64,000 nt of DNA from an uncultured Eubacterium sp. (lineage in GTDB: Bacteria > Bacillota > Clostridia > Lachnospirales > Lachnospiraceae), in assembly GCA_945939115.1 (NCBI GenBank), contig CAMEVC010000004.1, forward strand, positions 43,025 to 107,024. The letters run 5' to 3'. The stretch's first letter is position 1; the number at the start of each line of letters is the position of its first letter. The position numbers and the translations under genes are program-made. The notes below the pieces were generated by a model. It saw only the letters and a list, made by a program, of their open reading frames with translations, was not told the origin of the DNA and made no database searches. Below, piece after piece: positions 27,483-36,057 of this stretch.

Positions 27483-27510
27483 TTGATTTTTAAGCAAGGT
27501 TTTGTATAAT
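27483..27510 (+). promoter_or_regulatory. promoter of the DUF624-MBOAT-DHHW operon
   Basis: TTGATT (27483-27488) and TATAAT (27505-27510) are 16 bp apart, 32 bp before the DUF624 start codon. Confidence 0.65.
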
Positions 27511-27542
27511 CATAGTGTTTAAGTAAAAAGGGGTACACAAGT

Positions 27543-28190
27543 ATGAATGGATTTGGATTAGATGGAAAGTTTTTCAGAGCCCTCACAAAGGCTGGGGATT
27601 TTATTATATTGGCAGTTATAACATTTGTTTTCTGTCTGCCTGTTGTCACTATTGGTTCGGCACTTACGGCGGCATTCTATTCAGGAATTAAGCTGGTGCG
27701 TGATGAGGAAAGCTATGTGCATAAGGATTTCTGGAAGTCTTTTAAGATGAATTTTGTTGAGGGATTTCTGTTGGAACTGGTTCATGCTGTAATAGGATTT
27801 CTTCTTTATATTGATTTAAGAGCGAGCGCTCAGTGGGGGCTGGTTCAGGGCTCACAGGTAGGAGTAATATTTATATTCGTTGTAGTTGGAGTTATGGCAA
27901 TATGGGTAGCGGTTATGCTCTATTCATTTGCAATGCTCTCAAGATATGATAATAAGCTGATTGTCACACTTAAGAATTCACTGATAATATCTATACATCA
28001 TCTTCCGCAGACAGTGATTATGCTCATTGCAACCGTGGGACTTATTTATTTTTCATGTATATATTTTACGGCTTTTATTGTGACAATTCCGCTTATACTC
28101 TATGTGGATTCATTTATATTTTCAAGTATATTCAAGCATCTTGAGAAGGGTAATGAAACAACGGAGGACACTAAAGAAGAGGAAGAGTAA
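27543..28190 (+). CDS. YesL/DUF624 membrane protein
   Basis: The 215-residue protein has five predicted helices, starting at about 20-42 (ILAVITFVFCLPVVTIGSA), then around 75-95, 103-125, 150-165 and 170-188. The segment LTAAFYSGIKLVRDEESY is typical of the DUF624 (YesL) family, often found near carbohydrate or transport genes. It is followed 2 bp later by the MBOAT gene and is probably co-transcribed. Function not established; it may help export or regulate envelope components. Confidence 0.8.
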   Translation: MNGFGLDGKFFRALTKAGDFIILAVITFVFCLPVVTIGSALTAAFYSGIKLVRDEESYVHKDFWKSFKMNFVEGFLLELVHAVIGFLLYIDLRASAQWGLVQGSQVGVIFIFVVVGVMAIWVAVMLYSFAMLSRYDNKLIVTLKNSLIISIHHLPQTVIMLIATVGLIYFSCIYFTAFIVTIPLILYVDSFIFSSIFKHLEKGNETTEDTKEEEE

Positions 28191-28192
28191 CA

Positions 28193-29641
28193 ATGGTTTT
28201 TTCAAGCCTTTTATTTATATACATTTTTCTTCCGGTTAATCTGCTCTGCTATGCGGTTATATCGGATATTAAGAAGAAGAATATATGTCTGCTCATTTTT
28301 TCACTGTTATTTTATGCATGGACATCACCTAAGTATCTGCTGGTGATGATGGCGATGGCTCTGATTAATTATTTAGGGGCAATCGGAGTGGAGCATTATA
28401 GAGATAGAGGAAAGTCAGGATATGTGCTGGCAGCAGACGTAGCAGCCAGCCTCTGTATTCTGGCTTTTTTCAAGTACGCAGGATTTATATGCGAAATATC
28501 TAAGATGATAACCGGAGTTCCTGAGGTTATACCGCAGATAGTGCTTCCGGTGGGAATTTCCTTTTATACATTCCAGTTGATTTCCTATGTGGTAGATGTA
28601 TACAGGGGAGAAGTGGAAGCTGACAGGCAATACTGGAAAGTCCTTTTATATGCGTCAATGTTTCATCAGTGTATTGCAGGGCCTATTGTGCGCTACAAGG
28701 ATATCGCAGGAGACCTTAAAGAGCGTAAGACCGGAATTGATGATATGAATGAAGGAATTTCGAGATTCTGCACCGGTCTTGCCAAGAAGACACTGCTTGC
28801 CAATACCTGCGCATCCATTGTGGACAGTATACTGCCGGAGACGCTGTCGCAGATAGAAAGCGCAACGGTTCTCGGAAGCTGGTTTGGAATGCTTATGTAC
28901 GCCTTGGAGATTTACCTTGATTTCTCGGCGTATTCGGATATGGCTATCGGACTTGGTAAGATGACAGGATTCCACTATAAGGAGAATTTTAATTATCCTT
29001 ATACTGCCGGCTCAATCACAGATTTCTGGCGGAGATGGCACATTTCCCTGGGGGCATTTTTCAGGGATTATCTGTACATACCATTGGGCGGTAACAGAAA
29101 AGGCATGGCAAGACAGATAATTAATATGTTTATTGTGTGGAGCCTTACAGGATTGTGGCATGGAGCGTCCTTTAATTTCATGTTATGGGGACTGTATTTC
29201 TTTGTATTTCTTGTGATAGAAAAGCTGTTTCTGCTTAAATGTTTTGATAATATGAACCGGAGAGTCAGCGCGGTAATAAGAAGAATATATACATCCCTTG
29301 TTGTATTCTTTGGCTGGGTTCTTTTCAGATATTCAGATTTTAACATGATTGGAGCCTGCATTAAAACTATGTTCGGCGGCAACGGTAACAGCTTTACCAA
29401 TGTGGAGACTAACACAATTATAATCAATAACATATTCTTCCTTATAGTTGCTGTTGTGGCTGCAACACCGCTGTGCAGGGCGGCTGTGACAAAGCTTAAG
29501 TCTGCGGCAGCCGGTAAGGACATACTGTTCACATACATTTATAATGCACTGAATGTGGTTATACCGGTTATATTGTTATTTCTTTCGACCATAGCGCTTA
29601 TAGGAAACAGTTATAATCCATTTATATACTTTAGATTCTAG
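28193..29641 (+). CDS. MBOAT-family O-acyltransferase (AlgI/DltB-like)
   Basis: The 482 residues form a polytopic membrane protein with about ten helices. Family motifs: VMMAMALINYLGAIGVE, LPVGISFYTFQLISYVVDVY, RWHISLGAFFRDYLYIPLGG and the catalytic histidine region LTGLWHGASFNFMLWGLYF. MBOAT enzymes move acyl groups (usually acetyl) across the membrane onto polysaccharides or teichoic acids. The following DHHW gene encodes the expected extracellular partner. This is therefore a likely cell-surface glycan acetylation pair. Confidence 0.9.
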   Translation: MVFSSLLFIYIFLPVNLLCYAVISDIKKKNICLLIFSLLFYAWTSPKYLLVMMAMALINYLGAIGVEHYRDRGKSGYVLAADVAASLCILAFFKYAGFICEISKMITGVPEVIPQIVLPVGISFYTFQLISYVVDVYRGEVEADRQYWKVLLYASMFHQCIAGPIVRYKDIAGDLKERKTGIDDMNEGISRFCTGLAKKTLLANTCASIVDSILPETLSQIESATVLGSWFGMLMYALEIYLDFSAYSDMAIGLGKMTGFHYKENFNYPYTAGSITDFWRRWHISLGAFFRDYLYIPLGGNRKGMARQIINMFIVWSLTGLWHGASFNFMLWGLYFFVFLVIEKLFLLKCFDNMNRRVSAVIRRIYTSLVVFFGWVLFRYSDFNMIGACIKTMFGGNGNSFTNVETNTIIINNIFFLIVAVVAATPLCRAAVTKLKSAAAGKDILFTYIYNALNVVIPVILLFLSTIALIGNSYNPFIYFRF

Positions 29642-29653
29642 AAAGAGAATGTT

Positions 29654-31087
29654 ATGAAATTAAGAGCAGATATAGATAAAACGAGTGTGAAATACAAACA
29701 ATATATGATGAAGAAAGCGGCTCTTTTAAAGATTGCGGTTTTTCTTTCTGCACTGGTTATTGGCGCATTTGTGTCGCTGCTAATCCCGTTGCGTCCCGAA
29801 GAATCTCTTACGGAGAAGAGAAAACTCAGCCCTTTTCCGTCTTTTTCCATAGAGGATTTTCTTGACGGAACATATTTTGCCGGGATTGATATGTGGTTTT
29901 CTGATACATTTCCGGGAAGAGACGGGCTTATTGCATGTAATGAGAAGATGACAGATTTATATGGAATAAGAAAGAATGTCATTCACGGTGAAGTGGTAAA
30001 GGGAGACGATATACCGGACAGTGATATTGATGAGGCAGAATTTGATTACCTTAACAATATAATCAGTGAGAAGCCTACAGAACAGGAGCGGCCGGATATC
30101 AATTATTCATATGATGATTCGGTAAAGATTAGTGCTGATGATATAGGAAACAGTGTTGATGCTGATGATAACAGCACAGAAAACTCTGCAAAGGCAGGGG
30201 AATCTCTGGGCTCTATATTTGTGGTAGGCGACAGCGCCTATAATTACTATACTTTTTCCAAAGCAGTTTCAGATGAATATGTGTCCGTGGTAAACAGTCT
30301 GTCAGACAAGCTGAAGGGCAAAGCCACAGTTTATGATATGATAATACCTACATCGATAGATATCACTCTGGATGATGCAACAAGAAACAGTATCAGCAGC
30401 AGTAACCAGAAGAAGGCGATGTTGTATATGTACGGCAATATGAATAAGTCTGTGGGCAAATGCTACATTTATGACCTAATGCGAAGCCACAGGAATGAGT
30501 ATATATATTTCAGGACAGACCATCACTGGACAGCGCTGGGAGCGTATTATGCATATACTGCATTTATGGCGCAGCTAGGTAAAAATGCGTATTCTCTGGA
30601 TAGTTTTAAAGAGCATGATATGGGGGCCTTTGTTGGAAGCTATTACACGCAGACAAGGGTTTCATCGCTTAATAATAAGCCGGATAGACTTGTGGCATAT
30701 GAGCCATTTTCAACGAATTCTCTTAAGATGATTAATAATGAAAATGATTTCATAGATTATAATATCGTAACGGATGTTTCGGGGTGGAATACAACCAGCA
30801 AATACAGCGCATTCATAGGCGGCGATAACGCGTATACGGAAATTAATAACCCTGCTATAATGGATGGCTCCTCAGTGCTGGTTATAAAGGAGTCCTTCGG
30901 CAACGCATTTGTTCCATTTCTTGTGGAGAATTTTCAGAATGTGTATGTGATAGACTACCGTTATTATGATGGAACAGTTTCCGAACTGGTGGATAAGTAT
31001 AATATTGAAAATGTTGTTTTTGTAAATAATATTTCTATTACTTCCACACAGGGAAGAGTTCAGGAATTAAAAAACATATGTAAATAG
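29654..31087 (+). CDS. DHHW family protein (AlgJ/AlgX-like acetyltransferase partner)
   Basis: The 477-residue protein has an N-terminal membrane anchor (about 23-44) and an extracellular SGNH-like fold. The diagnostic segment FRTDHHWTALGAYYAYTAF lies near residue 290. A catalytic-serine-like FVVGDSAYNYYTF lies near 190 and another conserved VIKESFGNAFVPF near 412. The gene follows the MBOAT gene by 12 bp, as in alginate-type acetylation systems, in which the MBOAT protein delivers acetyl groups and the SGNH partner transfers them. The polysaccharide target is unknown. Confidence 0.85.
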   Translation: MKLRADIDKTSVKYKQYMMKKAALLKIAVFLSALVIGAFVSLLIPLRPEESLTEKRKLSPFPSFSIEDFLDGTYFAGIDMWFSDTFPGRDGLIACNEKMTDLYGIRKNVIHGEVVKGDDIPDSDIDEAEFDYLNNIISEKPTEQERPDINYSYDDSVKISADDIGNSVDADDNSTENSAKAGESLGSIFVVGDSAYNYYTFSKAVSDEYVSVVNSLSDKLKGKATVYDMIIPTSIDITLDDATRNSISSSNQKKAMLYMYGNMNKSVGKCYIYDLMRSHRNEYIYFRTDHHWTALGAYYAYTAFMAQLGKNAYSLDSFKEHDMGAFVGSYYTQTRVSSLNNKPDRLVAYEPFSTNSLKMINNENDFIDYNIVTDVSGWNTTSKYSAFIGGDNAYTEINNPAIMDGSSVLVIKESFGNAFVPFLVENFQNVYVIDYRYYDGTVSELVDKYNIENVVFVNNISITSTQGRVQELKNICK

Positions 31088-31102
31088 CCCATAAAAAGGG
31101 GC

Positions 31103-31142
31103 GGGGACCGCAGGCTGGGTAGATTCCTGCGGCCCCCTTTTA
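31103..31142 (+). terminator. terminator of the MBOAT-DHHW operon
   Basis: GGGGACCGCAGG (31103-31114) pairs with CCTGCGGCCCCC (31126-31137), followed by TTTTA. Confidence 0.85.
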
Positions 31143-31186
31143 TATATCTGTACGGTTATGGGATACAGATAGCGAAGGTTATATAC

Positions 31187-31232
31187 AAAAAAGGAGATAA
31201 CGGCCGGAACTGTTGTCCTGGCTGTTATCTCC
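31187..31232 (-). terminator. terminator of the P-II gene
   Basis: On the minus strand GGAGATAACAGCC (from 31232) pairs with GGCCGTTATCTCC (to 31193), followed by six T. Confidence 0.85.
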
Positions 31233-31253
31233 GTTGATAACTGATAAAATATA

Positions 31254-31592
31254 TTATAGTGCGTCCGTTCCGCGCTCTCCTGTGCGGATTCTTATGGCGT
31301 CATATACATCATAGACAAATATCTTGCCATCACCGTATTCTCCGGTATTAATCTGCTCGATAATCTGATCTATGATAGTCTCATAAGTCTCATCGGAAAC
31401 AATGGACTCAACCTTCACTTTAGGGAGAAGGTTTCCGCTGAAATCAACACCGTTATAAACCTGCTTGTGACCACGCTGGCTTCCATATCCCATAATGTTG
31501 GAAATCATAAGTCCGTGAGCACCGTTACTATTAAGGATGGTCTTAAGATCATCAAGTCTTTCAGGTCTGATAATAATCTCTAACTTCTTCAT
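31254..31592 (-). CDS. P-II nitrogen regulatory protein (GlnB/GlnK type), no Tyr51
   Basis: This 112-residue P-II protein senses ATP/ADP and 2-oxoglutarate. Seen: MKKLEIIIRPERLDDLKTIL, the T-loop region (YNGVDFSGNLLPKVKVE), and the C-terminal GEYGDGKIFVYDVYDAIRIR, which is the B-loop and nucleotide-binding signature. In the T-loop the usual uridylylated tyrosine (YRGAEYVVDFLPK in many relatives) aligns with phenylalanine, so control by GlnD-type uridylylation is unlikely. No amtB gene is adjacent. It has its own promoter and terminator. Confidence 0.88.
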   Translation of the reverse strand: MKKLEIIIRPERLDDLKTILNSNGAHGLMISNIMGYGSQRGHKQVYNGVDFSGNLLPKVKVESIVSDETYETIIDQIIEQINTGEYGDGKIFVYDVYDAIRIRTGERGTDAL

Positions 31593-31621
31593 GGTTAATA
31601 TCCTTTCGTGCTGACGACATA

Positions 31622-31650
31622 ATTAAAGCACCGCAATTGGCAAAAGTCAA
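31622..31650 (-). promoter_or_regulatory. promoter of the P-II gene
   Basis: On the minus strand, TTGACT (31650-31645) and TTTAAT (31627-31622) are 17 bp apart, 30 bp before the start codon. Confidence 0.65.
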
Positions 31651-31715
31651 CAAGACTCTTGCACAAATGAATAATATAAATTATAAGAACAAATTCATTA
31701 AAAAATATAAAGCAA

Positions 31716-32258
31716 TCAGTCTTCATAGAGCTGTTTACTTGTTGAGAAAACAGAAAAACAATAATACAGCGTCATAATGGCAATAAGCGCTTCAACAAGA
31801 ATGGAAGCCATTGTTATTGATGACTTAAATGCAAAATAATGGACGAATATTCCTGCTGAAAGTAAAAGCCATGTAACCTGGTAATTTCTGGTGACTGCGG
31901 ATTTCTCCTGTATTCTTGCCTCCATGACAAGTGCTTCTGTATAGTAATAAGTAAAATATATTGCAAACACCACGCTTATTCCTATGGCGATTGAATACAT
32001 GGTCTCAGGAGATGCAGGCCAGTCTCTTGCTGTGAGATACTGTGAGACTAAAGCACCGGCTAAGCCGGCTGCGGCAAGAATCATGCTTTTCTTAAATCTT
32101 GAGTTAAGCGTACGCATATCCTTAACACCGAGAAGGATAAGGACATATCCTATGATATCGTTGCTTATATCAATGTGTACAGTTCCGAAAGAAACCCAGA
32201 ATCTTGTGCAGATAAATAAAATTCCAATCAGAACGAATAAAGAATTCTTTTTGTTCAT
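31716..32258 (-). CDS. six-helix membrane protein of unknown function
   Basis: The 180 residues contain about six hydrophobic segments, beginning with SLFVLIGILFICTRFWVSFG and including GYVLILLGVKDM and VVFAIYFTYYYTEALVMEA. I do not recognise a family. The start follows AAGGAGTATATTAATAT. It is downstream on the minus strand of the divergent sigma-D-like promoter region but not driven by it. A DUF with four to six TM segments of this kind is common in Lachnospiraceae; no function can be assigned. Confidence 0.6.
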   Translation of the reverse strand: MNKKNSLFVLIGILFICTRFWVSFGTVHIDISNDIIGYVLILLGVKDMRTLNSRFKKSMILAAAGLAGALVSQYLTARDWPASPETMYSIAIGISVVFAIYFTYYYTEALVMEARIQEKSAVTRNYQVTWLLLSAGIFVHYFAFKSSITMASILVEALIAIMTLYYCFSVFSTSKQLYED

Positions 32259-32427
32259 ATTATTAATATACTCCTTATTAAAACGATGTCTCTATTCTAA
32301 GTTAATACAAGGGACAGGTCAACGAAAAAACAAGTATTTATAAAAATTTAATATCAGAAATATGTATGTTTAACATGATTTTAATTAAAATTAGGATTGG
32401 TTACTGGATTTTTTTAAAAAGAAGTGG

Positions 32428-32454
32428 TAAATTATCTGATGAATATGTCGATAA
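32428..32454 (+). promoter_or_regulatory. sigma-D (sigma-28) type motility promoter
   Basis: TAAATTAT (32428-32435), an 11-bp spacer and GTCGATAA (32447-32454) match the flagellar sigma-D consensus TAAAGTTT-N11-GCCGATAA at the exact spacing. It lies 82 bp upstream of the start of the gene at 32537. Confidence 0.6.
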
Positions 32455-32536
32455 ATAATAAACAAGAAACAGTTAAAGACATATTTAACAGTAGATAGAT
32501 TCTAAAGAAATTAGATTTTAAAGAAAGGAGCCGGCT

Positions 32537-32941
32537 ATGACAGTGAGTGGAATGAATATTAATTCATATTATAATAACAGCTACAGGATTAATTCTAAGC
32601 CTGGGGAAATACAGACGACAGAAGCTGCTGACAAAGTTGTCATAAGACAGGAAAATGCCGGCGATAATCTTTCCGACAGCAATAAGACATCGCAGGATAC
32701 AAGGAAGGCTCCTGTTGATACTGATCCTAAAGCATTTGCATTTGACTTTGGAAGCGGCAATAGATTTAATCTTGTTGCAGCAACAAGCAGTATGGAAGAT
32801 GTGGATATTGAGAAAGCGGTATCTGAAATGAAGAAGGATACAGTTCTCAGCCAGTACAAGTTCTTTGTTGGAACAACTAATACAGGAACGCCTAATCTTG
32901 GAACTGATGCTGACGGTTCAGTAAGGCTTGTGTCAAGATAA
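32537..32941 (+). CDS. unknown protein, probably co-regulated with motility
   Basis: The 134-residue protein has no signal peptide or membrane helix. The first half is polar and probably unstructured (TEAADKVVIRQENAGDN, then KTSQDTRKAPVDTDPK); a C-terminal part (LVAATSSMEDVDIEKAVSEM, then QYKFFVGTTNT) may fold. I do not recognise the family. A strong ribosome site AAAGGAG precedes the start. The upstream sigma-D-like promoter suggests expression with late flagellar genes. The N-terminal style (MTVSGMNINSYYNNSY) resembles small flagellum-associated proteins. Confidence 0.6.
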   Translation: MTVSGMNINSYYNNSYRINSKPGEIQTTEAADKVVIRQENAGDNLSDSNKTSQDTRKAPVDTDPKAFAFDFGSGNRFNLVAATSSMEDVDIEKAVSEMKKDTVLSQYKFFVGTTNTGTPNLGTDADGSVRLVSR

Positions 32942-33005
32942 ATGTAATGGCAGAATGCAGTGACGAAGCGCTTTCGGGTGTATATCAATTTTTTTAAAAA
33001 AGTGC

Positions 33006-33034
33006 TTGCATTCCCTAATCCTTTCGTGTATAAT
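33006..33034 (+). promoter_or_regulatory. promoter of tRNA-Gln
   Basis: TTGCAT (33006-33011) and TATAAT (33029-33034) are 17 bp apart, 20 bp before the tRNA 5' end. Confidence 0.75.
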
Positions 33035-33054
33035 ACAGCATGTCGTCACGATAT

Positions 33055-33127
33055 TGGGCTTTCGCCAAGTGGTAAGGCACTGGATTCTGATTCCAGCACT
33101 TCGGGGGTTCGAATCCCTCAAGCCCAG
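33055..33127 (+). tRNA. tRNA-Gln (anticodon CTG)
   Basis: The acceptor stem TGGGCTT (33055) pairs with AAGCCCA (33120-33126), and the discriminator base is G at 33127. The anticodon stem CTGGA/TCCAG encloses the loop TTCTGAT, so the anticodon is CTG, reading CAG (glutamine). The T-arm carries GGTTCGAATCC. CCA is not encoded. It is followed at once by a terminator and is a single-tRNA transcript. Confidence 0.93.
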
Positions 33128-33132
33128 CTAAC

Positions 33133-33164
33133 AGCCTCTCGCAATAATGCGGGAGGCTTTTTTT
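33133..33164 (+). terminator. terminator after tRNA-Gln
   Basis: AGCCTCTCGC (33133-33142) pairs with GCGGGAGGCT (33149-33158), followed by seven T. Confidence 0.9.
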
Positions 33165-33221
33165 CGCAAGGGTAATATTAAAGGAAAGGGCTGGTGAAGC
33201 TGCCAGCAGCAGGTGAATGGT

Positions 33222-34049
33222 ATGATAGAAATAGGAAAAACACAGTGCCTCAACATTGTTAAAGTCACGGATTTCGGAGTGTATCTTGGAACGGAGGAGG
33301 ATAAAGTGCTTCTGCCTAAGAAACAGGTGCCATCCGACGTTGAGGTTGGAGATGCCCTGACAGTGTTTGTGTACAGGGATTCCAGTGACAGACTTATCGC
33401 CACAACGAAAACTCCTAAGATTCAACTGGGAGAACTCAGGAGATTAAAGGTTTCGCAGGTGACAGGAATAGGAGCTTTCCTTGACTGGGGATTAGAAAAA
33501 GATCTGCTTATGCCTTATAAGGAACAGACTACACACGTATCAGAGGGGGCAGAGTATCTGGTAGCACTTTATGTTGATAAGAGCCAGAGACTGGCTGCCA
33601 CCATGAGGATTAATAAATATCTTGAGAAGTCACAGAATCTTGTAAAAGACAGTGCTGTCACAGGAACAATAATAGGAATAACACCGGATTACAGAGCTTA
33701 TGTTGCGGTGGAAGACAAGTATGACGCATATATTCCAATGTCAGAGGTCTTTGAAGAATTAAGAGTTGGAGAGGTCATACATGGAAGGGTGTCAAGAGTA
33801 AGAGAGGATGGAAAGCTTGTTATCAGCCTCAAGCAGAAGGCCTACATCCAGATGGATGAGGATTCTGTACAGATATATGATGCCATTGTGAAGAAGGGCG
33901 GAAGTCTGGGATTTACGGATAAAGCAGACCCTGAGATAATAAAGAAGCATTTTAATATGAGCAAGAATGCATTTAAGAGAGCTGTGGGAAGGTTGTTGAA
34001 AGAGGGAAAAGTGGTAATCACAGAGGACTCAATTATTCTTAAGAAATAG
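33222..34049 (+). CDS. CvfB-like S1 domain RNA-binding protein
   Basis: The start is set at the ATG at 33222, six bases after AGGTGA; a GTG at 33213 lies in frame but has no ribosome site. The 275-residue protein has three consecutive S1-type OB folds (about 1-60, 65-125, 145-210) and a C-terminal winged helix with ADPEIIKKHFNMSKNAFKRA. This is the usual CvfB architecture, an RNA-binding regulator that affects virulence factor production in Staphylococcus and translation more broadly. There is no sign of a partner gene. Confidence 0.87.
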   Translation: MIEIGKTQCLNIVKVTDFGVYLGTEEDKVLLPKKQVPSDVEVGDALTVFVYRDSSDRLIATTKTPKIQLGELRRLKVSQVTGIGAFLDWGLEKDLLMPYKEQTTHVSEGAEYLVALYVDKSQRLAATMRINKYLEKSQNLVKDSAVTGTIIGITPDYRAYVAVEDKYDAYIPMSEVFEELRVGEVIHGRVSRVREDGKLVISLKQKAYIQMDEDSVQIYDAIVKKGGSLGFTDKADPEIIKKHFNMSKNAFKRAVGRLLKEGKVVITEDSIILKK

Positions 34050-34131
34050 CTTCTTGAACAGGTGGAGTTATTGGGGTACAATATAGGAAATGCGGCTGGA
34101 CCGCAGTAGCATAATCGAGGAGGAATGTAAT

Positions 34132-34509
34132 ATGCAGAAAGTAATCAGTACAGACAAGGCACCAAGTGCAATCGGACCATACTCACAGGCAATTGAGATT
34201 AATAATATGGTGTATACATCAGGAGTTATCCCTGTAATTCCATCTACAGGAGAAATTGCTGAGGGTGGAGTTGAGGCTCAGGCAGAGCAGGCATTTAAGA
34301 ATCTCTGCAATCTTGTTGAGGCATCAGGTTCTAAGGTTGAGAATATCGTTAAGACAACAGTTTTCATCAAGGAGATGAATGATTTTGGTAAGATTAACGA
34401 AATATATAAGAAGTACTTTAAGGAACCATTCCCGGCACGTTCATGTGTAGAAGTTGCAAGACTTCCTAAGGATGTTCTTCTTGAAGTGGAAGCAATAGCA
34501 TGGAAATAA
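34132..34509 (+). CDS. ridA: RidA family enamine/imine deaminase
   Basis: Translation starts at 34132, seven bases after GAGGAGGAAT. The 125-residue protein has the RidA core: KAPSAIGPYSQAIEINNMVY, GVIPVIPSTGEIAEGGVEAQ, IVKTTVFIKEMNDFGKIN and the arginine and glutamate in PFPARSCVEVARLPKDVLLE. RidA destroys reactive 2-aminoacrylate and related enamines from pyridoxal-dependent enzymes. The last 10 bp overlap the CPBP gene. Codons are highly biased, consistent with strong expression. Confidence 0.93.
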   Translation: MQKVISTDKAPSAIGPYSQAIEINNMVYTSGVIPVIPSTGEIAEGGVEAQAEQAFKNLCNLVEASGSKVENIVKTTVFIKEMNDFGKINEIYKKYFKEPFPARSCVEVARLPKDVLLEVEAIAWK

Positions 34510-35444
34510 GAAAAGTAAATTGGTTTTTTCCGGTATTTATAATTGGATATTTTGTGCTTTCAATATTATGCTCATCAGTAATGTTAGGGCTTATGAATTC
34601 CGGAATTAATGTACCTGACTGGATACAGTATGTTTTATCAGAGGGAATAGTTCTGATTATAGCAATTATATATATGATAATAAACAGAATCGATCCCTTT
34701 ACTGACCTTGGTTACAGGAAGATAGGATTCACTGATGCTGTCCTGTCATTGGTCGCAGGATACTGTATGGTGCCTATGGTGTTGTTTATTAGCAACATTA
34801 GTATGTTATTCTCTACCAATTATCTGGAAGAGGGGACAAATACGTTTCTTACATACCCATTTCTAATGCAGGTTATACTTATGGCTGTTATTCCGCCTCT
34901 GGTTGAAGAACTTGTATTCAGAGGCATTTTTTTTGGGACATACAGGAAAGCCGGATTATGCGGCGCTGCAATCATGAGTGGTCTTATATTCGCCTGCTTT
35001 CATCTCAATATTAATCAGGCGTTATATGCATTTGCAATAGGAATTGTATTTGCATATATGGTAGAAGCTACAGGCTCATTGTGGTCTTCTGTGATAGCGC
35101 ATTTTGCGATTAATACATATTCAATCGGCGTTATAGAGATACTGAAACTTGCCGGTATGTATACTGCAGACGGAGAATTGGCAGGAGCATTGGCAGAGTC
35201 TGGGAGTGCGCAGGCGGAGACATCACTTGCCGCCAATATTGTTGCACTGGTGTTTATGGCAGCTTTAGCAGCCGGATTTATGATGCTCAGTGTACTCTGT
35301 ATTAGAACAATGGCTAAGAGACATGGCAGAAGCCTGACACTAAGATGTGATAACGAATCTGTAAAGAATTATTTGTCGCTGCCTGTTGTGGTTGCGATGG
35401 TCATGTGCATTGCGTATATGATATTAATTGAAGTCGTGGTCTGA
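34500..35444 (+). CDS. CPBP family intramembrane metalloprotease
   Basis: The 314-residue protein has about eight helices. The CPBP catalytic motifs are present in order: EELVFRG (residue about 138), FACFHLN (about 163) and IAHFAINTY (about 200). These mark a glutamic-type (Abi/CAAX-like) intramembrane protease that can process prenylated or peptide substrates or give bacteriocin self-immunity. The start lies 10 bp inside the end of ridA, so it is translationally linked. No bacteriocin gene is adjacent. Confidence 0.88.
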   Translation: MEIRKVNWFFPVFIIGYFVLSILCSSVMLGLMNSGINVPDWIQYVLSEGIVLIIAIIYMIINRIDPFTDLGYRKIGFTDAVLSLVAGYCMVPMVLFISNISMLFSTNYLEEGTNTFLTYPFLMQVILMAVIPPLVEELVFRGIFFGTYRKAGLCGAAIMSGLIFACFHLNINQALYAFAIGIVFAYMVEATGSLWSSVIAHFAINTYSIGVIEILKLAGMYTADGELAGALAESGSAQAETSLAANIVALVFMAALAAGFMMLSVLCIRTMAKRHGRSLTLRCDNESVKNYLSLPVVVAMVMCIAYMILIEVVV

Positions 35445-35479
35445 TAACAGAAGGATTATTCAAAGAAAATATATATACA

Positions 35480-35520
35480 AAACACCCGCATGCAACCCAA
35501 TATTCTGCATGCGGGTGTTT
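35480..35520. terminator. strong convergent terminator
   Basis: AAACACCCGCATGCA (35480-35494) pairs perfectly with TGCATGCGGGTGTTT (35506-35520). It lies between the CPBP gene and the converging yjfB-like gene and can serve both. Confidence 0.85.
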
Positions 35521-35559
35521 CGTTAAATGTAAAAATATTGAAAAAGAAGCATATATGTA

Positions 35560-35736
35560 TCAGACGCGGATATCTATATTCTGTCCAACTCCCGGAGTGA
35601 CAGAAGACTCCATCATCTTAATCATATCATTACCAGAAGTTTCAATTGTATCCAGACTCTTCTTTAACATGGCAACCTGAACATCATTCTTGATATCTGA
35701 TGTACTTATATTAGTAGAAATGCTACCTATATTCAT
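35560..35736 (-). CDS. YjfB-like putative motility protein
   Basis: The 58-residue protein starts at 35736 (ribosome site GGAGGAAGCAGTT); a longer frame to 35781 lacks one. The start MNIGSISTNISTSDIKNDVQ and the rest LLKKSLDTIETSGN-like (here MLKKSLDTIETSG) belong to the YjfB family of short proteins called putative motility proteins. A clear sigma-A promoter lies upstream; no sigma-D site was found here. The gene sits 2.6 kb from the sigma-D-driven unknown gene. Confidence 0.8.
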   Translation of the reverse strand: MNIGSISTNISTSDIKNDVQVAMLKKSLDTIETSGNDMIKMMESSVTPGVGQNIDIRV

Positions 35737-35805
35737 AACTGCTTCCTCCGTTCCTTCGGATTTATCTAAGTCATAATCCAAATTGTTCTCGCTATCTGTA
35801 CTATA

Positions 35806-35834
35806 ATTATATATAGCAGGCAGAGATTATTCAA
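35806..35834 (-). promoter_or_regulatory. promoter of the yjfB-like gene
   Basis: On the minus strand TTGAAT (35834-35829) and TATAAT (35811-35806) are 17 bp apart. The remaining part of the 320-bp divergent gap (35737-36057) holds AT-rich DNA with a likely promoter for the ATPase gene at 36058 (TATTAT near 36005) but nothing else I can name. Confidence 0.65.
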
Positions 35835-36057
35835 TACCTAATTATAAAAAAACTATAAACTGGGCATTGGTGATGTTTACAGATAAAATGCTGATAAATT
35901 TGTGTATTTTACACATAAGAGTGACAAGTATGGTAATTATGCAAAAAAAAGGGAAGAAAGATTTGTAAAAATATAATGTGGTAAAAAAGTATCATTTATT
36001 GTATTATTATCACATCAAAAACGCGGAAGCGTATATATATTAGGAGGATATTTAATA

